Positions 56,242 through 64,000 of a DNA stretch of 64,000 nt are shown here, in pieces (the stretch's first letter is position 1; every line of letters starts with the position of its first letter). A model generated the notes under the pieces. It was not told the DNA's origin, searched no databases, and saw only the letters and a program-made list of their open reading frames with translations. A program made the position numbers and the translations under genes. The DNA is from Kitasatospora sp. NBC_01250 (GTDB lineage Bacteria > Actinomycetota > Actinomycetes > Streptomycetales > Streptomycetaceae): assembly GCF_036226465.1 (NCBI RefSeq), contig NZ_CP108476.1, positions 4,092,001 through 4,156,000 of the forward strand, in the 5' to 3' direction.

Positions 56242-56769
56242 ATGGAGGTCACCATCCGCCGGGCGCGGACCACTGATGTGCGGGCCGTCCGCCGGCTGAT
56301 CGACGGCTACGCGCGGGGCGGCATTCTGCTCGACAAGCCCACGGTCACACTGTTCGAATCCGTTCAGGAGTTCTGGGTCGCCGAACGCGATGACGACGGG
56401 AGCGTGGTCGCCTGCGGCGCGCTGCACGTGATGTGGGAAGACCTGGCGGAGGTGCGCACCCTGGCCGTCGATCCGATCTGCCGAGGTCACGGCATCGGAC
56501 ACGTGCTGCTGGAGAAGCTGCTGCAGACCGCGCGGTGGCTCGGCGTCCGTCGGATTTTCTGCTTGACGTTCGAGGTCGCGTTCTTCGCGAAACACGGCTT
56601 CATCGAGATCGGCGAAACCGATGATGGTACGACAGACCCGGCCGTCATCGCTACGGAAGTGTATGAAGAACTCCTTCGCTCCTACGACGAAGGAGTGGCG
56701 GAGTTCCTCGACCTGGAGCGGGTGAAGCCCAACACCCTGGGCAACTCGCGCATGCTGCTGCACCTCTGA
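56242..56769 (+). CDS. GNAT-family amino-acid N-acetyltransferase
   Basis: A 175-residue GCN5-type acetyltransferase. It starts MEVTIRRARTTDVRAVRRLI, has VACGALHVMWEDLAEVRTLA and the acetyl-CoA loop VDPICRGHGIGHVLLEKLLQ, then FFAKHGFIEIGE. This matches the stand-alone actinobacterial N-acetylglutamate synthase (ArgA-like, as in mycobacteria) that makes the first arginine precursor, though other acceptors are possible. ATG 56242 is seven bases after TAACGT (56229-56234), inside the end of the BlaI gene, so it is probably leaderless. Confidence 0.85.
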   Translation: MEVTIRRARTTDVRAVRRLIDGYARGGILLDKPTVTLFESVQEFWVAERDDDGSVVACGALHVMWEDLAEVRTLAVDPICRGHGIGHVLLEKLLQTARWLGVRRIFCLTFEVAFFAKHGFIEIGETDDGTTDPAVIATEVYEELLRSYDEGVAEFLDLERVKPNTLGNSRMLLHL

Positions 56770-56841
56770 ACCGGGCCGTGCACTACTCGCGGCGCACTCG
56801 CCGGAGCAACTGACGGCGACTTGCCCATGCCGCTTGGCACG

Positions 56842-56872
56842 CCCGGCCGAAGAGACCGGGGTTTGTGTTTTC
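56842..56872 (+). terminator. Intrinsic-type terminator after the GNAT gene
   Basis: CCCGG-N9-CCGGG followed by GTTTGTGTTTTCC, one of the few T-rich tails in the window; it is also just upstream of lsr2. Confidence 0.5.
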
Positions 56873-56931
56873 CGAGAAAAGGCGGTTTCCTTTCCCTAAG
56901 GCATTGGGTCGTTAAGCGGAAAGGGAGTCCC

Positions 56932-57282
56932 GTGGCACAGAGGGTGCAGGTCATTCTTGAAGACGATCTCGACGGCGGTTCGGCGGACGAGACGGTGACG
57001 TTCGCGCTCGACGGCGTTGCCTACGAGATCGACCTGAAGTCCGGCAACGCGGAGAAGCTGCGCGGTCTGCTCGCTCCGTACGTCGAAAAGGGCCGCAAGC
57101 AGAGCGGTCGCCTCACCAGCGCGCGCCGCTCCGGTGGCCGCGCCGCCGCCCGCCCGGCGGCCGGTAGTGCGGACACGGCCAAGATCCGCACGTGGGCGAA
57201 GGACAACGGCTACAACGTGAACGACCGCGGCCGGGTTCCGAGCAACGTCCGCGAGGCCTACGAGGCGGCCAACGTCTCCTGA
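56932..57282 (+). CDS. lsr2: Nucleoid-associated protein Lsr2
   Basis: A 116-residue xenogeneic silencer. The N-terminal dimerisation domain is QRVQVILEDDLDGGSADETV with the strand TFALDGVAYEIDLKSGNAEK; a basic linker rich in RSGGRAAARPAAG follows. The C-terminal DNA-binding domain ends IRTWAKDNGYNVNDRGRVPS with the RGR minor-groove hook that reads AT-rich DNA. Lsr2 oligomerises and silences laterally acquired, AT-rich genes such as biosynthetic clusters. GTG 56932 follows AAAGGGAG. The upstream 160 bp are comparatively AT-rich, compatible with self-binding. Confidence 0.95.
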   Translation: MAQRVQVILEDDLDGGSADETVTFALDGVAYEIDLKSGNAEKLRGLLAPYVEKGRKQSGRLTSARRSGGRAAARPAAGSADTAKIRTWAKDNGYNVNDRGRVPSNVREAYEAANVS

Positions 57283-57627
57283 CCCGCCCCAGGGCGGCAC
57301 TGCGCGGCGAGCCGGGAGTGCACGCCGGGCCGACGGACGGACGCGAGCGGACCGCGCCACCCACGACGGCGCGCGGAGGATCCCCCTCCGCGCGCCGTGG
57401 CCGCATCAGCGGCGCGACCGATCCGGCCGGCGCGGGCACACCCCGCCCGGCCGCCGCAGGCGCGCCCCGTCCCGCGGCCGCCGGCGCCCGATGGGCGCGG
57501 GGCACCGGCGGGTTGGGGCACCGGCAGCAGAAGGCTCACGCACTGTGCAACGCTGGAACGGCGGGCCGGTCACGGCATCGGCCCCGTTCGGCCCCAGCGG
57601 AGGGCCGGCGGCCGATGCGGCGGCGAG

Positions 57628-57665
57628 TTCTCGCCGGGCGGGCAACTTCTCGCCGGGCGAACAAC
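57628..57665. repeat. Perfectly abutting 19 bp tandem repeat
   Basis: TTCTCGCCGGGCG-GG-CAAC (57628-57646) is followed directly by TTCTCGCCGGGCG-AA-CAAC (57647-57665); only two bases differ. It may be a duplicated protein-binding site in the clpC promoter region. Confidence 0.75.
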
Positions 57666-57826
57666 ACTACCGGGGAAACTGCACGAGAACGGCCGGAATT
57701 TCCGGTATGAATGCAGGTGGGGCGGGCGACTGGGGCGTGAGTGGCTTCCGTGGCCCACCCCGGAGGCAGGCCGCGAAGCCGGGAATCGAGGCGGGTGCGC
57801 ACTGTTCCCCATCGGGGTCCGATGCG

Positions 57827-57844
57827 TGTTCGCCATTGGCGTAG
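57827..57844 (+). promoter_or_regulatory. ClgR-type operator upstream of clpC
   Basis: TGTTCGCCATTGGCGTAG agrees with the actinobacterial ClgR consensus as I recall it (WNNWCGCYNANRGCGWWS) at all defined positions but the central base. ClgR activates clpP1, clpC1 and lon in Streptomyces. The box is about 200 bp before the clpC start codon, compatible with a promoter about 100-150 bp downstream. Confidence 0.65.
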
Positions 57845-58046
57845 CGGCAAGACGTGCATCGCGCGTACTGGCGGGAACACCGTTCCCCAGCATCAGGTTG
57901 GGAAGGGTGTCGGCTGGTCGCGCAGCACGATTTCCTCGCAGTCGCGAGGAACACCGTAGGCCGCGCCGCTGAGCGGGACTAGCATGCGGAAGGACAGGGC
58001 GGGGACAGTCCCCGAACTGCCCGACCGCTCTGAGGAGCGATTAACG

Positions 58047-60563
<2,517 letters not shown>

Positions 60564-60580
60564 CACCTGCCAGGTGCCTC

Positions 60581-60626
60581 AACGGCCGCGGCCCCCTCGA
60601 AGGAATTCGAGGGGGCCGCGGCCGTT
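60581..60626. terminator. Strong bidirectional terminator after clpC
   Basis: Perfect 21 bp stem with a GGAA tetraloop, between the convergent clpC and MerR genes; one of the longest perfect hairpins in the window. A smaller palindrome (CACCTG-C-CAGGTG) precedes it. Confidence 0.9.
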
Positions 60627-60655
60627 GGTCGTCCCGGGCCGTCCCAGGGGGAGTG

Positions 60656-61420
60656 TCAGCTCGCGGACCGGGCGCGGTCCAGGAAGGCGGTGAGGTCGTG
60701 CCAGGCGTCGGGGGCGAGCGCGGGGTCGCCCGCCATCGCGGCCGGGTCCTCGTGCCAGGCTGTCCGGACGCCGGCGGAGAGGGACAGGTCGCCGCAGGCG
60801 AAGAGCGCGCCGAGTTCGTCCATCCGCCGCACCAGCTTCTGCACCGGCGCCGAGGCCGGGTCGGCCTGCGCCAGCCGCAGCGCCTCCGCCCTGCGGTAGA
60901 GTTCCGGCCACTCCACCTCGAGCAGGTAGTGGGCGGTGGGCCCGATCGCGGCGGCGCGGTCGCGCAGCGCGTCGAGCTGGTCCTGGTCCAGGTGGCGCCG
61001 CAGTGCCTGCTCGCCCGCCGGGCCCGCGCTGCCCATCGCCTGCAGCAGGGCGATCAGGGTGGCGCTGTCCGGCTCCTGCTCGTCGGCCAGTTGGTCGCGG
61101 ACCTGGGCGAGGCGCTGCCGCAGGGTCGTCAGGGCCGCGATCGAGGCCTCGACGCCGGCCAGGTGCTCCCCCACCAGCCGGACCGGGTCCACCCCGGCGT
61201 CCAGGCAGACGGCGATGCTCTCCAGCCCGAGGCCCAGCCGGCGCAATGCCAGCACCTGGTAGAGGCGGATGACGTCCCCTTCGCCGTACTCACGGTGCCC
61301 GGCACGGGTGCGGCGGGAGGGGCTGAGCAGGGCGATCTCGTCCCAGTGGTGCAGGGTGCGTACGGTCAGGCCGCTCGCCTGGGCCAAGGCCCCGACCTTC
61401 CAGGTCTGTTCGGTGTCCAT
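60656..61420 (-). CDS. MerR-family regulator, leaderless
   Basis: A 254-residue regulator. The N-terminal MerR winged helix is WKVGALAQASGLTVRTLHHW followed by DEIALLSPSRRTRAGHREYG and the dimerisation helix VEASIAALTTLRQRLAQVRD. The C-terminal domain (about 130-254, HYLLEVEWPELYRRAEALRL) is helical and could be a TipAS-like ligand-binding domain, but there is no clear metal-Cys motif. ATG 61420 is six bases after a GATCGT -10 box. Its promoter has the 19 bp spacer typical of MerR-controlled genes with an inverted repeat inside. Confidence 0.9.
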   Translation of the reverse strand: MDTEQTWKVGALAQASGLTVRTLHHWDEIALLSPSRRTRAGHREYGEGDVIRLYQVLALRRLGLGLESIAVCLDAGVDPVRLVGEHLAGVEASIAALTTLRQRLAQVRDQLADEQEPDSATLIALLQAMGSAGPAGEQALRRHLDQDQLDALRDRAAAIGPTAHYLLEVEWPELYRRAEALRLAQADPASAPVQKLVRRMDELGALFACGDLSLSAGVRTAWHEDPAAMAGDPALAPDAWHDLTAFLDRARSAS

Positions 61421-61426
61421 GCGTCC

Positions 61427-61457
61427 ACGATCGCTCCTCACGTCGCGTGAGGAGCAA
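61427..61457 (-). promoter_or_regulatory. MerR-type promoter with 19 bp spacer and inverted repeat
   Basis: On the minus strand -35 TTGCTC (61457-61452), a 19 bp spacer and -10 GATCGT (61432-61427). The spacer overlaps the perfect inverted repeat GCTCCTCACG-N3-CGTGAGGAGC (61433-61455). Over-long spacers bridged by a palindrome are the hallmark of MerR activation by DNA distortion; the MerR gene itself follows, so it is probably autoregulated. Confidence 0.75.
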
Positions 61458-61510
61458 GGGGCGGGCACTCCCGGGGGCCGCCGCCCATCAGGTGGCGGCC
61501 CCCGGGCCGG

Positions 61511-62236
61511 TCAGCTGAACGCGGCCAGTTCCGCCGCGATGGCGGCCTCCACCCCCGCCTTGTCCAGGCCGAGCCCGCCCAGCACGCCGGAGCCGTCCTC
61601 GAACTCCAGCAGGGCGAGCAGGATGTGCTCCGTGCCGACGTAGTTGTGGCCCAGCCGGATCGCCTCGCGGAAGCTCAGCTCGATCGCCTTGCGCGCGCCC
61701 GCGTCGAACGGGATGAGCGCGGGGATCGCCTCGTCCGAGGCCGCCGGCAGCACCGCGGTCGCGGCCTCCCGCAGCTGGGCCACCGTGATGTCCTGAGCCA
61801 GCAGGGCCTTGACGGCCAGGCCGTCCGGCTCGTGCAGCAGGCCGAGCAGCAGGTGGTCGGCGTTGATCTCCTCGTTCCGGGCGTCGCGGGCCTCCTCCTG
61901 GGAGGCCACCACCACCTTGCGCGCCCGCGGGGTGAAGCGGCCGAAGCCCTGGCTGGGGTCGAGGTCGGTGGGCTCGCCCGGGTCCTTGGGCACGAACCGC
62001 TTCTGGGCGGCCTGCCGGGTGACGCCCATGCTGCGGCCGATGTCGGTCCAGGAGGCGCCCGAGCGTCGGGCCTGGTCGACGAAGTGGCCGATCAGGTGGT
62101 CGGCCACCTCGCCGAGGTGGTCCGCCGCGACGACCGCGTTGGAGAGCTGGGTCAGCGCATCGCCCTGGCCCTGCTTGATGGCCTCGATCAGGTCGTCGAG
62201 GCGCACGGAGTACGTCTTGCGCGTGGAGTTCGCCAT
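61511..62236 (-). CDS. Helix-turn-helix protein fused to two ClpC N-domain repeats
   Basis: A 241-residue protein. An N-terminal helical region (LDDLIEAIKQGQGDALTQLS) leads to a helix-turn-helix at about 58-82 (RSGASWTDIGRSMGVTRQAA then QKRF). Residues about 101-165 (FTPRARKVVVASQEEARDAR) and 176-240 (PFDAGARKAIELSFREAIRL, then GHNYVGTEHILLALL) are two Clp_N repeats, the module ClpC uses to bind substrates and phospho-arginine. There is no ATPase domain. It is likely a transcription factor whose sensory half is a ClpC N-domain. Its promoter is built from two palindromes, suggesting autoregulation. clpC itself is 1 kb away. Confidence 0.85.
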   Translation of the reverse strand: MANSTRKTYSVRLDDLIEAIKQGQGDALTQLSNAVVAADHLGEVADHLIGHFVDQARRSGASWTDIGRSMGVTRQAAQKRFVPKDPGEPTDLDPSQGFGRFTPRARKVVVASQEEARDARNEEINADHLLLGLLHEPDGLAVKALLAQDITVAQLREAATAVLPAASDEAIPALIPFDAGARKAIELSFREAIRLGHNYVGTEHILLALLEFEDGSGVLGGLGLDKAGVEAAIAAELAAFS

Positions 62237-62284
62237 GTGTCAACCGTAGGTTGACACATGGCGCGACGTCAACCGCCGGTTGAC
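62234..62284 (-). promoter_or_regulatory. Leaderless promoter embedded in two GTCAACC-N3-GGTTGAC operators
   Basis: Operator 1 (62234-62260) is a perfect 12+3+12 palindrome, CATGTGTCAACC with its complement, and includes the start codon. Operator 2 (62268-62284) is GTCAACC-N3-GGTTGAC. On the minus strand -35 TTGACG (62272-62267) lies in operator 2, the spacer is 18 bp, and -10 TACGGT (62248-62243) lies in the centre of operator 1, six bases from the ATG at 62236. Bound protein would block both core promoter elements. Confidence 0.8.
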
Positions 62285-62304
62285 ATCTTTCGATCGGACG
62301 GAGC

Positions 62305-62523
62305 CTAGCCGCCGAGCAGGCCCCCGGTCGTGCTGGTGGTCGCGCCGGCCTCGGGCGCACTGTGGTGGCCGCCGAGCAGGGGGTCGAGCACCGTGCTGTT
62401 GCCGAGCAGATTCGGCGTCCTGCCGTCCCCGAGCGAGGTGGCCGCGTGGGCGGAGGGCGCCGCGAGGGAGGCCGCGAAACCGACGGCGAGGGAGGCGACG
62501 GCGAGCATGCTGCGCTTCTTCAT
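62305..62523 (-). CDS. Small secreted protein (72 residues)
   Basis: The product starts MKKRSMLAVASLAVGFAASL with APSAHA|AT as a clear signal peptidase I site at residue 27. The mature part is about 45 residues, Gly/Thr/Leu-rich, with NLLGNSTVLDPLLGGHH and a GGLLGG end, without cysteines. I do not recognise a family; it is not a chaplin or rodlin by sequence. It lies just upstream of the operator region of the HTH-ClpN gene on the same strand. ATG 62523 has a weak ribosome site. Confidence 0.7.
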   Translation of the reverse strand: MKKRSMLAVASLAVGFAASLAAPSAHAATSLGDGRTPNLLGNSTVLDPLLGGHHSAPEAGATTSTTGGLLGG

Positions 62524-62562
62524 ACCCGGCACAACGAGCCGCGACCGACGGGGTCACGGCCC

Positions 62563-64000
62563 TCAGCCGCGCAGGCTCTCCCGGACCGCCACCGTCAGCG
62601 GATGCCCGGCGCTCAGGTAGGTCAGGCACAACGCCAGGGTGCGCCCGGCCAGTTGGGCCGCCTCCACCGAGTCCCCGGCCGCCCAGTAGGCCTTCGCCAG
62701 CTGATGACGGGTGCGCAGGGTGTCCGGGTGGCGCTCGCCCAGCAGCGCCCAGCGGTCGTTGAGCACCTCGCGCAGCAGCCCCAGCGCCTGCCTCGCGTCG
62801 CCCACCCGCCGGGTGGCGACCCCCAGTTCGTGGCGCAGCGCGAGCGACTCGGGGTGCTGGTCGCCCACCGAGCGCCGGGCCCGCTCCAGCGTGCTGTGCA
62901 GCAGGTCGAAGGCGAGCGCCGCCTCGCCCTGGTCGAGATAGGCAACCGCGAGATGACGGCGGGCGCTGAAGGTGGCGGGGTGCCGCTCGCCGAGCACCCG
63001 GGTGCGGGCCAGGTCGACGGCCTCCAGCAGCGGGACGGCCCGGAACAGGTCGCCCGCGTCCGCGTAGGCGGCGGCCAGCCGCAGGCTCGCGGTCAGAGTG
63101 GCGGGGTAGTCCTCACCGAGCGCGCGCACCGCATCCGCCTGGACCTGTTCGAGGGCGGCGATCGCCCGGGACAGGTCGCCGGCCTCGGCCAGCGCGGCGG
63201 CGGCGTCGGTGCGGATCACCAGGGTGATCGGGTGGTCCTCGCCGAGCGCGTGCTCGGCGTCCATCAGCAGCCACTCGAAGGTGGTGATCGCCTTGGCGAG
63301 CACGCCCGCGTCGCGCAGCGCGGCGGCGTGGCTGCCGCGGGCGGCCAGCGCCTCGCCGCTCTCCGGGCCGTGCAGGTCCTCGGTCTGCGCGGTGAGGTCC
63401 TCCAGCAGCGGGATCGCCTGGCCGATCGCGCCGGCCTGCAGATAGGCGGCGCCGAGCCGGCCGCGGATGTGCAGCAGGTCGGCGGCGGCGGGCGTGCCGG
63501 CGGCCGTGGTGCCGTCGCCCGCGCCGCCCTGCCCCGCACCGGTGGCGGCCTCGGCGTCGGCGAGCAGCTGCTGGTAGCGCGGCAGCGCGCCACTGAGCTG
63601 GCCGGAGTCGAGGTAGGCGTCGGCCAGCCGCAGCCGCGGACCGAAGGTGTCGGGGTGGCCGGGGCCCTTCACCGCCTCGGCAAGGGTGACCAGTTGCTCC
63701 AGCACCGGGATCGCCCGGGCCAGGTCGCCGGCCTCCTGGTAGGCGCGGGCCAGCACCTCGCGGGAGGCGAGCGCGTCGCGCGAGGAGTCGGGCGAGCCCT
63801 GTTCGGCCGCGATCCGGCTGTTGATCGCGGCCAGCCGGCTGAGCGCCTCCTCGCCGCCCATCCGTTCCAGCAGCCGGCAGACCAGCCAGAGCGGCAGGTC
63901 GGTGTCGGGGGTGAGCAGCGGCAGCAGGTCCTCGCCGATCGCGAACAGCCCCTGCCACTCGCGCTGTTCGTAGGCGGCCTCGGCCTCCACCGGGTAGAGC
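62563..64000 (-). CDS. TPR (kinesin-light-chain-type) repeat protein, 5' end outside window
   Basis: At least 475 residues of tandem TPR_10/TPR_12 repeats, each containing the LGxxHPxT(L/F) signature: GPGHPDTFGPRLRLADAYLD, LGEDHPITLVIRTDAAAALA, LGEDYPATLTASLRLAAAYA, LGERHPATFSARRHLAVAYL, VGDQHPESLALRHELGVATR and LGERHPDTLRTRHQLAKAYW. No N-terminal enzymatic or DNA-binding domain is visible, but the frame stays open to the window edge, so an upstream domain (NB-ARC, HTH or kinase-like) is possible. A GTG at 63990 is available but is probably internal. Confidence 0.8.
   Translation of the reverse strand, partial: LYPVEAEAAYEQREWQGLFAIGEDLLPLLTPDTDLPLWLVCRLLERMGGEEALSRLAAINSRIAAEQGSPDSSRDALASREVLARAYQEAGDLARAIPVLEQLVTLAEAVKGPGHPDTFGPRLRLADAYLDSGQLSGALPRYQQLLADAEAATGAGQGGAGDGTTAAGTPAAADLLHIRGRLGAAYLQAGAIGQAIPLLEDLTAQTEDLHGPESGEALAARGSHAAALRDAGVLAKAITTFEWLLMDAEHALGEDHPITLVIRTDAAAALAEAGDLSRAIAALEQVQADAVRALGEDYPATLTASLRLAAAYADAGDLFRAVPLLEAVDLARTRVLGERHPATFSARRHLAVAYLDQGEAALAFDLLHSTLERARRSVGDQHPESLALRHELGVATRRVGDARQALGLLREVLNDRWALLGERHPDTLRTRHQLAKAYWAAGDSVEAAQLAGRTLALCLTYLSAGHPLTVAVRESLRG

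Larger units (their letters stand above)
57283..58046. other. 760 bp regulatory region upstream of clpC
   Basis: No protein gene is convincing in this GC-rich gap despite several open frames. It contains a 19 bp tandem repeat (57628-57665), a perfect palindrome CCGGAA-T-TTCCGG (57693-57705) and a ClgR-like box (57827-57844). The size suggests a long leader or several promoters for clpC. Confidence 0.65.

Noticed and set aside
57283..58046. Several 60-190 codon frames in the clpC upstream region
   Set aside because: They overlap in five frames, are Arg/Ala/Pro-rich and carry no ribosome sites or domains.

Overview
The window is a high-GC actinobacterial chromosome segment, most likely Streptomycetaceae (Streptomyces or Kitasatospora). 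Reasons: the 32-residue ribosomal protein bS22, a complete Lsr2 gene beside clpC, a GlgE-type alpha-glucan locus, an LAxTG sortase substrate, strong third-position GC bias, one rare TTA (bldA) codon, and many leaderless genes. From memory the flanking order (excisionase-like HTH, acuC, proC, ilvD, cofactor genes, lysS, lsr2, clpC) is the usual streptomycete core order; I could not check this by search.

Layout. 1-6.5 kb: core genes (partial epimerase, bS22, small HTH protein, acuC-MFS pair, proC) and an Na+/H+-type antiporter preceded by a short leader peptide. 6.5-9.6 kb: a GlgM-like glycosyltransferase, then a small secreted peptide gene divergent from an XRE-TPR regulator, with two tandem palindromic operators between them. 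9.6-19 kb (minus strand): apparent operon DJ-1, TPP-dependent decarboxylase-like enzyme, DJ-1, glgE, maltokinase, glgB, with no treS. 19.4-24.2 kb (plus strand): six tightly packed genes (NmrA-like oxidoreductase, VOC, NTF2-ankyrin fusion, muconolactone-isomerase-like, tandem EthD-like, TMEM175-type channel with the TTA codon). 24.2-32.3 kb (minus strand): an IS701-like DDE protein, an AGE-epimerase/STAS fusion, glgX, a second NmrA-like paralogue and a sugar nucleotidyltransferase. This 6.5-32 kb block looks accessory.

32.7-45 kb returns to core genes: degenerate HAD protein, membrane proteins, ilvD, methyltransferase, TIM-barrel protein, Ppx/GppA phosphatase, alpha/beta hydrolase, a Cys-rich protein, a stand-alone NuoD paralogue overlapping a MidA/NDUFAF7-type methyltransferase, and a two-component system. 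45.4-51.2 kb is a cofactor operon (DUF2520, panC, panD, nadB, nadC, coaX) supplying pantothenate/CoA and NAD. 51.3-62.5 kb holds a hypothetical gene, an LAxTG surface protein, lysS with a small membrane protein, a BlaI-type repressor, a GNAT enzyme, lsr2, clpC, a MerR regulator and an HTH protein fused to two ClpC N-domains. The window ends in a small secreted protein and a TPR protein that runs off the edge.

Ten start codons lie 6-7 nt downstream of a TANNNT-like -10 box, the hallmark of leaderless transcripts. Several regulators carry palindromes in their own promoters (XRE-TPR/peptide, BlaI, MerR, HTH-ClpN), so autoregulation can be proposed directly from sequence.
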